Shown piece after piece: positions 45,484 to 56,038 of a stretch of 64,000 bases of DNA; the stretch's first letter is position 1, and every line of letters starts with the position of its first letter. The DNA is taken from positions 9,486,001-9,550,000 of the forward strand of contig JBHGNT010000016.1 of assembly GCA_043228905.1 (NCBI GenBank), given 5' to 3'. Made by a program: the position numbers and the translations under genes. The stretch is from Azolla caroliniana. Lineage: Eukaryota; Polypodiophyta. The notes under the pieces are model-generated. The model was not told the origin of the DNA. It made no database searches and saw only the letters and a list, made by a program, of their open reading frames with translations.

Positions 45484-45534
45484 GGGACGGCCCAACTTGT
45501 ACCATAATGTAAAAATAGGTTGTAGATAACCATT

Positions 45535-45561
45535 ACAAAAAAAGAAAGGGGGGGAGAAGAT
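45535..45561 (+). promoter_or_regulatory. G4 polypurine tract candidate
   Basis: AAAAAAAGAAAGGGGGGGAG plus AAGA, 52 bp after the integrase stop. A 3' LTR starting TGTTG should follow but does not, so the element is truncated here. Confidence 0.5.
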
Positions 45562-45869
45562 AGCTACTCTTAAAATGACTAAATGCATGCACAGACTCCT
45601 AGTTCAAGAACACGCGACACCACGATGGCTCACCGCCCAATGAACCCTAAGCCACAAAAGGAAGGAAATAGAAGATTTTCTGCACAAAACAGAAACCCAT
45701 CTTCTAGCTATCAGCGCTCCCATCGCTCCTCCGTCTCACCTTCTCCTCCATCCTATCACAAAGCTTCAGCCCACAGCAATCACCGGTCTCCTTCCCACGA
45801 ACCTCCTCTGGCGATGCCGATCTCTATGTCTACTCTTCCTCCTCACTTCTCAATGCCGATCTTCATCTC
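45562..45869. other. Unassigned segment between G4 and G2
   Basis: An open stretch of 97 codons on the plus strand (45583-45876) is Ser/Pro/His-rich and resembles no protein I know. The CT-rich composition looks like an untranslated or LTR sequence. No similarity to other parts of the window was noticed. Confidence 0.3.
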
Positions 45870-46117
45870 TACATAGCATTCATGGCCTTGTCGCTTTAAC
45901 TTCCTAAATTCTCCCTCCCTGATTCTCTCTCCTCGTAACTCTCCCTTCTTACGCGATGTTTGAATCCCTATTAATGCTTTAACTACCTAGTACAAACCTC
46001 CTTTTTCTTATGCCTAGTAGTTACGCTATCTAATTCCCTAGGGGTGTGCACTCGTGCACATCAATGCTCCAGCGTGTTTCACTTTGTTTCTACCGATGGC
46101 CCGGAATCTTCACGATA
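45870..46117 (-). repeat. G2 3' LTR
   Basis: Nearly the same as 52976-53222: TACATAGCATTCATGGCC... through CTAGGGGTGTGCACTCGTGC to CTTCACGATA. Confidence 0.8.
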
Positions 46118-46130
46118 TCCACCCCCACTA
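46118..46130 (-). promoter_or_regulatory. G2 polypurine tract
   Basis: Minus strand AGTGGGGGTGGA next to the LTR start. Confidence 0.7.
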
Positions 46131-47345
46131 AACCGCACATACTCCATTATGTGCCGGGCAACGATTTTAGTGAGGGATTCTGGGCCATCTGCTACTCGTC
46201 CTCCCCTTCTGAACTGGCACTTTCGGCTCCTAGGTCTGGTTCCGCCTCCTTTCGCCTCTTGAAGGCCTTTATCTGCTTCCCGACCACCAGAGTCGTCATT
46301 CGGGTCTCGGCGAGCTCGGCGAGATGATACGTCGCGTTATCGTTGACGTTAATTACCATGTATGGCCCTAATCATCGCGTCGCGAACTTACGCGTAGATT
46401 TATGTTGGTTGTTGAGGTTGTTATGGTGGACTAACACCCAATCGCCCTCCTCGATCTTCCTTGGCCGGAGCCGGTGTGTCCGGTCGAACCAGGCCTTGAT
46501 CCGGATTCTCCCTTCTTTTACCCTTGCCGTGTCCCGCTCCACGTCTTCTGGCCTTCACTTGAGTTGCTAGATTCGGGCTGCAAGCAATTCTTCTCGGCTC
46601 ATTTCATTGGCCCAATCAATCGTCGTCCACGAGGCGGTCGTGCGCTCTACTCGCATGATGGGTTTCTGTCCAAACATTCGTTCCACTGGCATGTACCCTG
46701 TCACCAAACTGTGGGCAGTCCTGTCCGCCCATAGTGCGTAAGGGAGCAACCTCGGCCAGTCGTCGACTTGTCCTTCGCACGCGCATACAATGGCTTTTAC
46801 GATTGGGTCGTGGCCCCGCTCAATCTTTCCATTGGCTTCCGGGTTGTGTGCCGTCATGAGGGACAATTTTATGCCTAGCCGATTGAACAGTTCCTCGGCC
46901 TCTTCCGCGTCTAACTCTCCTCGGTCAGCCGCGATTTTTCCAACGCACCCGTATCGGCATATGACATCTTCGATCAGAAACTTACATACTGCCGCGGTGG
47001 TCTTGTTTGTTAGTGCTCGGCACTCTACCTGGTTCATTAGGTCTTCTCTAGCCAGCACCAGGTATCGCTTCTAGCCCTCTCCCATCGGCATGGTCACTTA
47101 GTCGACCATCCATTTGAAGTGCACGGCCGGGGGGTAGGTTGGGTGCAGCTCGTTGCGGTGTCGAACCACCGAGTGCATCTAGCAACTTTCGCACGTGGAC
47201 ACGAAGTAATGAAAGCTCTTATAAATACCCAGCCACCAATATTTCTCCTTTAACTTCTCAAATGTGGCCCATGTACCCTGGTGTCCAGACCAACGGCTTT
47301 CGTGGAACTCCGATATTAGCTTCTCTTGATCATCCACCCACGCTA
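46131..47345 (-). pseudogene. G2 integrase
   Basis: The zinc finger is intact: FHESRWSGHQGTWATF...CESC, at about 47315-47180. Core: D in FKWMVD (followed at once by a stop), D in IAADRGEL, E in NPEANGKIERGH. Then ALWADRTAHSLVTGYMPVE, and a C-terminal domain RKIEEGDWVLVHHN, FATR.LGPYMVIN and IKAFKRREAEPD. Stops recur at Trp or Gln positions. Confidence 0.85.
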
Positions 47346-49510
47346 TTACCCGGAGCGGCGCGTCGTTTCGCCTTTTTGGGACCCTCCAGATTTCCCGTTC
47401 CGTAAGAAGTACCGGTATGCCCTTTTTCGGAGCTGTCCCATCTCCTTCCTAGTCATCGTGGGGTCCGCCGTCATTGTTTTTAGAAACCTTTCGATTAGAA
47501 GCCACTCCCCGTCATAGTCGTCTTCGTCGAACTCGTTCAGGGGCGGAGCACTTCTCCTTTTTATCCTCATCCTTACCGATTCGAAGAAGTCCGCGCCGAC
47601 TTCTTCGTTCTCCGATACCATGTCATCCTCGTCCTCGAACCTTGCTCTGGAAAGCATATCGGCCATGGCGTTTTCTTTACCCGAGATGTGTCGTATCTCT
47701 AGGTTTAGGAGTTGCGCATCTGGAGACCATACCGAGAATCGGTAGGCAATTCGTTTCTATAATCACTTCTGTCCTGATTAGTTAATCTTTGTCGACCTTA
47801 ACCGCTGAAACGATACCCCATAGCTCACGCTTGACGTGTATCCTCGTTGTTGCTCGCTTAGTACCTTCGCACCGAATTGGATAGGGAAACACGTGCCATC
47901 TTCGTCCTCTTGATTTACAACCCATCCGATCCCGGTCGGGCTAGTGTCCACCGTGATGTAGACCGGAGTTCCCGGTGCATATTTCGCTTTGCATAAAGTT
48001 GGTGCCCCGGTGAGCGTTTGGTTTAGCCTCCGGACTGCCTCGGTATGTTCCTTTTTCCATTCAAATTTCCTCCTCTTCTTTAGCAAGCCGTAGAGTGGTT
48101 CAGCGATGTGCACGTAATGAGGGATCCATATGTGGTAGAAGGCGCATGCTCCTAAGAATCGTTGGACCTCTGTGATGGATCTGCACTCCTCCTTCATTGC
48201 CAAGATGGCCTCTACCTTGGTCGGCGATGGCTTCCGTCCATATGACCCACATAGATGGCCCACCACTAAGATCTCTAGTTTTCCGAAGGCCGACTTTTCT
48301 CCCGAGAAGGTAAGCCACGCGCCTTCGAGCCTCTGTAGTATCTTCTTGTAGTCGGAGATATGGTCGGTGACAAATCTTCGGCACCCATCCACGTTGATCG
48401 ACTCATCCTTGGTGTCCTCCGGACACCCCTTCATAAGGATGTCATCCAGGAAAGGCATGGTGATGTCTGGAATGTAGTCCCGCAGAACTCTGTTCATTGC
48501 ATTCACCATGTGTGCCACCGAGTTGATCCCTCCCTGTGGTAGGGTACACATTCAAACCAGGCCGAGAGGGGTTCGCATTGTTGTGATGTCCCTACTTTCC
48601 ATGGCCAACTAGAATTGGTCGTACCCAAAGTAAAGGTCTCTGACCGAGTATATGAATCTTTCAGTGAAGGCTTCCGTGAACTCATCAATCGACGGTCCAA
48701 CTCACATATTGCGGATGGTCACCTTGTTGACCGGTTGCAAGTCCTAGATGAAGCGCAACGTACTGTTCTTCTTTGGTATCGTACACCACCGGTTAGAGTA
48801 AGGGGCACTCGATGGTTCGAGGATGCCCAGCTCCACCTTCTGCTTAAGAAGCTCCATCAACATTGGCATGTGAGCTCTCAGTACTTGAATTGGTTTGAGA
48901 CTCCATGGCACATGCGACACGATAAAGATCACCATTGGTTCGACAATGGTTGGATCGACGCATCCGATCTCTCCCGGCGAGAATGTGAAGGCTTTCTCGT
49001 GCCTCTCGAGCATCCTTCTGAACCGGTCCTCTTCCGCCAGCAGTAGGAAGTCACCCCCACCGATCTTCAACTCTCGTAGTGTTTTGTCGGTGAAACGGTG
49101 TCCTATGCCGGCCGGATCTCGCAAGCTCGAGTCGGTAGCGACCGCCTTTATTCATTTCTAGCTGCCCTCCGGTAAGGGGGACCGCGACGGGCTTCACCTT
49201 CCGGTCCACAGTCTTGTACTTGGTGTCTACTCGAGTGATCGGATGCGCCCTGGTTTTCCTTTCGAAGTCAGCAATGACTTCATACATGTCGACCGAGTTT
49301 ACCCGTATGACTCGATCTTCGCTTAGGCCTCCCTCGACTACCTTCCTAATTTCTCCAAGGGTATCATCAAACGAGACCGCCTCCACGGCTTCCCCAATCC
49401 CTTCGTTGTGACTCAAGGCTCCGCACGCTTTTAAGCGTATCTCGGCCAGCTTTCTTTCTCGGCCACTGATGTTGGCCAAGGTACATCCCCCGTTGTCGGA
49501 GAACAAAGCT
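47346..49510 (-). pseudogene. G2 reverse transcriptase and RNase H
   Basis: Downward from 49510: linker (KYKTVDRKVKPVAVPL), IGCVDPTIVEPMVIF, APYSNRWCTIPKKN and the Asp of YSVRDLYFGYDQF. Then CTLPQGGINSVAHMVNAMNR, active site MPFLDDILMKGC near 48450, SGEKSAFGKLEILVVGHLCG and RRFLGACAFYHIWIPHYVH. RNase H: VYITVDTSPTGIGWVVNQED and, across a frameshift, MADMLSRARF. Several stops and frameshifts. Confidence 0.85.
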
Positions 49511-50255
49511 TTCCTTCCTATTTTACAGGTGTGGAGAATTTTCCGGCTATCTGGACTATCGCAGCCCCACGCCTTGATAGCCCTTTCTAAAAATCCGCCT
49601 TGTCGTTATTCCCGAGGGTGTCCCTGTTTCGCTCGTGATTCTTCCGAACGGTCAAAAATTGGACGAAATGATGGCCGTCCTGACTTTTTACCCTTGCATA
49701 AGCTGAACCATTGTCCAACACTTTTTTCTCCATTCTAGCCACCGTGATGTATGGTTCGCCGAGGATGACCGGGTGGGAGGACGTCTCTTGCACGAAAAAG
49801 TGTTGGTTTATATCGATGTCTCCGACGCTCACCCTGACGTTCGGGCAAGCCCCGTGTAGTTCTTCCGTGTCTCTTGTAGCCGTGCGTATCTTCTACCCGT
49901 GTTTGGTGTTGATCGGCCAATTCCCCTTTTTGTAGAAGTCCATGGACATCAGGTTAATTTCCGACCTGTGGTCGATTAATGCTACCACTGGTTCCTTCAT
50001 GTCCCCGATACGAACAGGGGTTTCTGTAGTCACTCTTGCCCATTGCAGCCTAGCGTAGTGACTTTCCGCAATCTCATCTTCCGCAACCATCTCGTCAAGG
50101 AGTGTCGTCCTTACCTCAACCGGCTTCTCAAGCTCCGGTTATGTCACGAGACGCTTTCTCTTAACGAGGTCCACGATGTTGTTGTGGAATTCCCTTCTCG
50201 TTATGCCAAACACTTCCCTAAGCGTGAGTTCTATGCGACTGTCGAGAACTCACTC
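49511..50255 (-). pseudogene. G2 aspartic protease region
   Basis: VRIGDMKEPVVALIDHRSEINLMS, then QETSSHPVILGEPYITVARM. The signature is D-H-R-S where G1 has D-H-G-S, so the Gly is lost here and the His is shared. An upstream block GITRREFHNNIVDLVKRKR (50195-50140) is the site that in G1 is hit by the 4.1 kb element. Confidence 0.75.
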
Positions 50256-52382
50256 CTCTAGAACCTTCTGTAGGTTCGTTGTTTTCTTGATTTCCTAGCA
50301 TAAACAGAAGCTCGGAATCCTGCCCTTCTCCTTCTCCCGGGATCCGGTCGGAGTGGCATCGTGCCCTTTTGGCATGCTTCGGGTGTCATACCTCCCGGAA
50401 GGGCCCGCTCCCCCGGTTTTCCCTGCTCTCCTTTCGTCAATTAGGGCCTTGTAGTTCCTGCATGCTGCCTACACAAAGCCGGTGCTCTCCTCAACAGGGT
50501 CACTCCAGCTGGTAACTTCATGCACACGCTCCTCCACGCTGTCGTGAAGAATTTCGGCCATAGGCGAAAACCGGGAAACATTGTCTACATTGGCGGGGTG
50601 CAGCGTGTGTACGCACCCATGTACATTTGGTGTGAATATCGAGGGCGCCTTTATGGCGCCGAAGAGTAGTCAGGTCGGGACAGACGATCCCATGAAAGTC
50701 GGGATTTGTCCCACATTGTAATGCATCCCTCTCCTTGTTCTATAAAAGGGAGGGAACGCCCTTTGTAAAGGGGTTGCCCATTTTGGATTAGAGGGTATAC
50801 CGGTAGGTTTAGGGTTAGGTTTCTTCTGCTTCTTCTTCTTCCCCTTTCGCGTTCGTTTAGGGTTGGCTGCAGCTTATCTCCTGTGCAAGACCCCGCTCGG
50901 CGCGACGAGCCCGAGAGCTCCCCGACGGCGGCTTGACAGCAGACGACTGTTGTAAACTATCCTGGTCCGGCTCGAAGCCGGGAGTGTATTCTTCTTATAT
51001 ATATATACATATACGTTTGCGTCTGTCTGTGTATATTGGCGTCTCGTTGGTGTCGGGTGCTCCCCTCCTTCCCTGCGTTTCCTGTACAAGAGGGGGTGCC
51101 CCAGAAAAACGGTGAAGTGCGACTTCCTACGCTCTGTCGCTCCCTAGTCCAAGACCCCCGTGGTCTCGCCTTTCTCCACGCACGCGCATAACAACGTGAC
51201 AACGCGCTCCGCTTCTCCCTTCTACAACCTTCCTCCAAACAAGGTCTCGAGAATAACCGGCCATAACCCAGGGTTTGAACCAGGTTTAGCCGTTCTTTCG
51301 CCTACGCGGATGCCGGCCGAAGCCGAGTAGTGGACTGCTTCGACATGTCGTGTCGCGGCTTCTTCCATTAGCCTCTTCATGCCACCTCGTCTGAAATTTG
51401 TGTCAAGCAACCTTCGCGTGTCGCTCGCATGTATCCTACCATTCAAGAGATAGACTACATTACTTTTGAGCGCTTCACCAAGGTTAGTGCAATCTCTCCG
51501 GGAATGCCCGGTGGCGTCGCACCATATGCACCTCTGATTGGTCGGCGGTCGTCGGTCGCGCGGCTAATCCTCATCCCTTCGCCGGGCCTAGGCGATCTGA
51601 AGATCGCGCACCATCCTTGTCAGTTCTTCTAGTCCTGCGCCGCCTGTAGGCCCCGCAACTAACTTTGTCGCAGGTGGGCCTACCTCAGGCCACCTCCTCG
51701 TTTCTTCCATTAGGGTCGGTGTCGGCTCGGCTTTGATTTCGACAGCCGGTCCGGCCGGCGAGGACCCCCTTTCTTTCCAATCTCGGCGTTTGTCAATCCT
51801 ACCGCATACTTCTTTGACGGTCGCCCAGTCAGTCGTGAGACCACTGTTGATTTCAAGAAGAAGACCCACACTTTCCCGAACGAGCAAGTCAAACGATGTG
51901 AAGAAAAATAGGACTTTGCTCGTTTCGAGCACGGTTCGGTCCAATCTAGAGAGCCACGCGAATCGTGACTCGAACTCCTAGAGGAGCGCCGAAGCGTTCT
52001 AACCCTTGTCGGGGTTGTTGACCCAATCCATGAAGTCCGTCCTCGATAGCCAGAGCAAGTCTTCATAGCTATATCTTTCGAGAACGTCCTCCGCGAACTC
52101 CGCCCAATCACGGCAGCCCGCTTGTATTTTGGTCATCTCTGTATGGATGTGTGGTGTCATGACCCGGGGAAACCCTGTTAGCCGTCTATCCTCGGGTATA
52201 TTCCTCATATGCATCTCAGATTTGTAGGCCTCTAAGTAACTCATGGCATCTTTTCCATTGAACCGGCCTATCTTGTCGACCGTTACTTCTATGGCCCTGT
52301 CGAGGGCACTCGCGCCCTCGCGAGCGCTAACCAAGCGGTCTACCGCCACCGCCATTGCTTCTGCCAGTTCGCTCCCTCTCAT
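50256..52382 (-). pseudogene. G2 gag
   Basis: Start ATG 52382. N-terminal helical part: AIEVTVDKIGRFNGKDAMSY, LRRNIPEDRRLTGFPRVM-like, WAEFAEDVLERYSYEDLLW. Then SKVLFFFTSFDLLVRESVGL, a Pro-rich linker and ELTRMVRDLQIA. No clear zinc knuckle; the equivalent region near 51480-51590 is degraded. A basic RRGGMKRLMEEA stretch and SAGIRVGER precede the insertion at 51241-50677, and the frame resumes after it (ILHDSVEERVHEV). A TAG at a Gln position lies near 51978. Confidence 0.75.
50677..51241 (+). mobile_element. 565-bp LTR-like insertion in G2 gag
   Basis: Flanked by AGGTC at 50672-50676 and 51242-51246; the gag frame is continuous across it if one copy is removed. It has TATAAAAGGG near 50739, CT-rich blocks, and ends ..CCAAACA, with no ORF. 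It looks like a solo LTR, but the left end is GGGACA rather than TG. (TA)n lies near 50996-51012. Confidence 0.6.
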
Positions 52383-52959
52383 TTTCAGATTCCTTTGCCG
52401 CCCTTTTTCACGTCGGGTTCACCAAAGATGTCGAGGAAATCCTCGCGGATGCGTAGAAGTTGGGCAGGACCACGGGGGTCTTGAACCAAGGAATCAAGAA
52501 GTGAGGAGGAAGAGTCTGTGGTTTACGAGAGCCCTGAGACCACAGTTTAGACAGAAAAGATTAGCAAAGCGAGAGAGATAGTATAAGAGGAACGTGCGTA
52601 GACACAGGCACAGACAAATATGTTAAGAACAACTTGCATTAGGTGGATAAGCTTCTATTAATCAAGATATGCGCGTGGCGCTATGGGTGATTACAACCAG
52701 ATCAGTGTCGGTGTTCGAGCGTAGGCTCTACAGTAGTCAAATATGGAGATGAGTGGGCACACAGAAGGTCGATCCCCTAGTCGAGAGCACTTGGGCGTCT
52801 GACGCAAGCAGGGGAAGCGCCTTCCGGCGGCACGTCATAGGACTCCTCGTCTTCTTTCCTCTCTGTTTCCTTTCTCCTCTCTCTCTCTCTCTAATTGAGG
52901 TCCGTTCTTTCTATAAAAAAATCACATCATCAAAACAGTCTAGGGTTGCCCCTGTTATA
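52383..52959 (-). other. G2 leader between primer site and gag
   Basis: No ORF continuing gag. CT repeats near 52870-52895. A 5' untranslated leader is expected here. Confidence 0.5.
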
Positions 52960-52975
52960 GCACAAGGAGCGACCA
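52960..52975 (-). promoter_or_regulatory. G2 primer-binding site candidate
   Basis: Minus strand TGGTCGCTCCTTGTGC next to the 5' LTR end. TRNA not identified. It differs from the primer sites of C3 and G4/G5. Confidence 0.5.
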
Positions 52976-53222
52976 TTACAGAGCATTCATGGCCTTGTCG
53001 CTTTAACTTCCTAAATTCTTCCTCCCTGATTCGCTCTCCTCATAACTCTCCCTACTTACGCAATGTTTGAATCCCTATTAATGCTTTAACTACCTAGTAC
53101 ACCTCCCTTTTCCTATGCCTAGTACTTACACTATCTAATTCACTAGGGGTGTGCACTCGTGCACATCAATGTTCCGGCGCGTTTCACTTTATTTCTACTA
53201 ATGGCCCGAAATCTTCACGACA
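52976..53222 (-). repeat. G2 5' LTR
   Basis: Pairs with 45870-46117. Ends CTTCACGACA at 53222, where the C4 copia frame begins. Confidence 0.8.
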
Positions 53223-53375
53223 CCGTTTGGATCGTTTCGGGTTTACTAACCTCATCCTTCGGAATCGAGTCGGAGTCGGACATCAGAATCGGTAGAGGGT
53301 ACCATGATCCTGACTCATCAAATTCGACATCTCGGCTTACTCGAACTTGTTTTGTTTGGGGGTTATACCACTTAT
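53223..53375 (-). pseudogene. C4 copia integrase C-terminus (beyond the G5 insertion)
   Basis: Minus strand WYNPQTKQVRVSRDVEFDES, then GSWY, the same place as in C3 (YNPRTKQARVSRDVVFDES). It continues the frame that stops at 56044. CTTAT at 53371-53375 is the G5 duplication. RT, RNase H and 3' LTR of C4 are missing; G2 lies next. Confidence 0.85.
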
Positions 53376-53813
53376 TGTTGTCCGCCGGAAGAGTAACCGA
53401 CGGACAAGAGCGTAAGAATAAGAAATAATATAAGATCATAACGCATGTAACGGTTCATGCAGGAAGCGTGAACGGCTAAATAGACCTTGCGTATATAAAG
53501 GGCAGAAAACCTCTGATAGAGGGAGCGTGTATTTTGGAATGTAAAGAAGCGTAGCATAATAGAATTCTATCTTCTCTGAAAGTCTGTGTATAGCTACGGC
53601 TAATCTACTGTGTGTCTGGAATACCTGAGCATGTAAGAATGTGAGTATAATCACTGATAAGGAGTCGGTTGTAGCTGTCTCCCTTTTACGCTGATAGGTT
53701 ATGGGGAACATTCCCCTACGCATTTTGCATAGACACCACCATTCGTTGTTTCACAATCACTTGGAGGTCTAGGTCGAAGGATTGACCACAGACCGTGTTC
53801 CTAATTGGCAACA
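53376..53813 (+). repeat. G5 5' LTR
   Basis: 438 bp, from TGTTGTCCGCC to CTAATTGGCAACA; TATATAAAGG near 53494. Confidence 0.95.
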
Positions 53814-53834
53814 CTTTTGGCACGCTTGGTGATC
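53814..53834 (+). promoter_or_regulatory. G5 primer-binding site
   Basis: CTTTTGGCACGCTTGGTGA directly after the LTR, as in G4 with one difference. Confidence 0.7.
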
Positions 53835-53849
53835 TGTGTCTTCTCACAG

Positions 53850-54905
53850 ATGAACAACGACAAATGGATGTTTAGCCGCAAACGCCCCAGAGAACCAACA
53901 CGACAAGACCGGCCAATCAGAAGGTCCGTCACATGCCAGGCAGAGGAACGTGCACGGCAAAAGCCTCGCCTCAGCGACCTCAATACTACCTGCCGTGATT
54001 ACAAAGGTGATTCTTCGCTCTCCAAATACCTCGACGATACGCAGGGAGAACGCTCACCTCAACCACCCAGTGGTCTTTCCCGACCCGCCGTAGCCCCCAG
54101 CATGGCCTTTGCCTATCCCCGCTTTAACGGCAAAACCGACGCCGCAACCCATATTCGCATGTTCCTTAATGTATGGAATGCGAACCACATGGTGCAGAGC
54201 CTTTCGAAGGCGGTAGCACACCAGTCAACAATGACGGAGTTCGGGTTAACATTGGATGGGCGAGCGGCGTTTTGGCATTCACAGATGGATTTACCAGCCA
54301 TCACAACCTTCGATCAGCTGTAGTCCGCTTTCTGGCGGTTCTTCCATCAGAAGGTTCCACCACGCGAAATCCTCGGACAGTTCTACACGATTAAGCAACT
54401 GTCGACCGAGACGATCGCAGACTTCAGCTTATGTTTCCAAAATTTACGGCGGAAACTAGAACGGAGCCCCGCGGAGAACGAGGCTCAAGAGACATTTCTG
54501 GCACCATTACGCTGACCCATACGGGCCACACTCAACAACAATAGCGTGAAAGGGGAAACGGCGGATATGGTTATTGAACGAGCTTTACAACTCGAGTTGG
54601 ACGACGAGGAGGAAAGGTTTTCTATGTCCTCCTTACGACAAGCGTTACCCCAGGACGAGGAACGCCAGTTTCCTCAAGAAATCCAATGCACGATTTGCTT
54701 GAACTCGGGGCATTCTGCAGTAGAGTGCAACATGCGAATCCACTACCCAATCTACCACTCGAAGGCTCACACAGTCGAACAATGCGAATACAATATGTTG
54801 AACAAAGCCGCTCCCACAGTTCGCAGCATTGACACACAGCGTCCCCCACGCCGTACTGAACAAAGGAGGCAAGAAGACCGACCACGGTATATGGAGAGCA
54901 TCGCG
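53850..54905 (+). pseudogene. G5 gag
   Basis: ATG at 53850, frame 0. RKRPREPTRQDRPIRRS, MAFAYPRFNGKTDAATHI, FLNVWNANHMVQ, GRAAFWHSQMD, and zinc knuckle CTICLNSGHSAVEC near 54686-54727. Only two nonsense codons: TAG 54321 (CAG in G4) and a TGA near 54513. It stays closer to an open frame than G4 gag. The frame continues at about 54895 into the coiled-coil segment, after RPRYMES. Confidence 0.85.
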
Positions 54906-55560
54906 ACCGTACGCGAGGACCTAGCGCAAGACTATCGTGCACTAGCGGACCAACATTCCGAAGAACTCGCGTAGCTCTTAGATGATTTTGGTGAAAGCCA
55001 GGAGGAGCTATTTCACCAGATCACACAAGCCGGCAACACACGAACAAATGAGGAATCCAGTGCAATGCCAAGTCCGGGCACGGCCGAAGAAGAGGAACCT
55101 CGGGCCAAATCACCAGAAATTTCAACGACGGTGAACAGCGCGGACCGACGAGCGGGGTCCCCCACAGTACCAGACAGCGAAACCGCTGCCCAAGAGGAGC
55201 TCCATCCGCAAGAGCCCACGCTATCGTCGGACCACATAGAGAACGGTGCGGGCCAGGTGGAATCGTAGCCCCAGTCCCCGGAATGTACAAAGACGGCCGA
55301 CACCATGGAGGAAGTAATGATTGAGACAGAGCCGCGGCCGACCGCAAGCACGATGATAGCGGAGCCCAACCCACTAGCTCAAGAAGAGCCCACCATACCC
55401 GGACCGCCCACACACGACGACTGCAACACCGGGAGAAACCATTCCGACCAAACAGGGGAGCCACACCATGATGCACCTACGGGCCCTACGTCGCCTCCGG
55501 ACGCGGACACCATAGCAGAGCCAAACATCCAGGCCATTTTGGAAGAACATTAACGGGATG
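54906..55560 (+). pseudogene. G5: C-terminal segment of the coiled-coil ORF family fused to gag
   Basis: In the gag frame: TVREDLAQDYRALADQHSEE, TAG at 54972, LLDDFGESQEELFHQI, then an acidic Pro/Thr/Glu-rich stretch with a TAG at 55266 and a stop after AILEEH at 55551. The first block resembles G3b (VQEDLTKNFQALAKMH) and G3a (TRDKLAEDFQVLVDE). The fusion point lies near 54895-54905. Confidence 0.65.
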
Positions 55561-55600
55561 GGTCCGACGTGCCAGGGCACTGTCCCACAGGCATGCCAGG
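55561..55600 (+). other. G5 LTR-junction motif, inverted primer-site-like
   Basis: CACTGTCCCACAGGCATGCC then AGG, directly before the 3' LTR. Its reverse complement, TGGCATGCCTGTGGGAC, resembles the primer site TGGCACGCTTGGTG at the other end. Confidence 0.7.
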
Positions 55601-56038
55601 TGTTGTCCGCTGGAATAGTAACCGACGGACAAGAGCGTAGGAATAAGAAATAATATAAGATCATAACGCATGTAATGGTGCACGCAAGAAGCGTGAACGG
55701 CTAAATAGACCCTGCATATATAAAGGGCAGAAAACCTCTGATAGAGGGAGCTTGTATTTTGGAATGTAAAGAAGCGTATCATAATAGAATTCTATCTTCT
55801 CTGAAAGTCTGTGTATAGCTACGGCTAATCTACTGTGTGTTTGGAATACCTGAGTGTGTAAGAACGTGAGTGTAACCACTGATAAGGAGTCGGTTGTAGT
55901 CGACTCCCTTATATGCTGATAGGTTACGGGGAACATTCCCCTACGCATTACGCATAGACGCCACCATTCATTGTTTCACAATCACTTGGAAGTCTAGGTC
56001 GAAGGATTGACCACAGACCGTGTTCCTAATCGGCAACA
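55601..56038 (+). repeat. G5 3' LTR
   Basis: 438 bp, the same length as the 5' LTR, ending CTAATCGGCAACA, followed by CTTAT. Confidence 0.95.

Larger units (their letters stand above)
45870..53222 (-). mobile_element. G2: minus-strand Ty3/gypsy retrotransposon
   Basis: Two LTR copies of about 247 bp flank a complete gag-protease-RT-RNase H-integrase order on the minus strand, with primer site and polypurine tract. It is the same lineage as G1. Gag is split by a 565-bp insert. The CCGTT after 53222 should be the target duplication, but the left flank does not match it, so the left side has been rearranged. Confidence 0.85.
53376..56038 (+). mobile_element. G5: compact non-autonomous LTR element (gag plus coiled-coil ORF tail)
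   Basis: 2,663 bp with two 438-bp LTRs, primer site, and CTTAT duplication at 53371-53375 and 56039-56043. Between the LTRs is a G4-type gag that passes, without protease, RT or integrase, into the C-terminal part of the coiled-coil ORF family. A canonical polypurine tract is absent. It fits the class of gag-only terminal-repeat elements that use enzymes supplied by relatives such as G4. Confidence 0.9.

Noticed and set aside
45583-45876. 97-codon Ser/Pro-rich ORF as a gene
   Set aside because: Low complexity, CT-rich, no homologue in the window; reported only as unassigned sequence.
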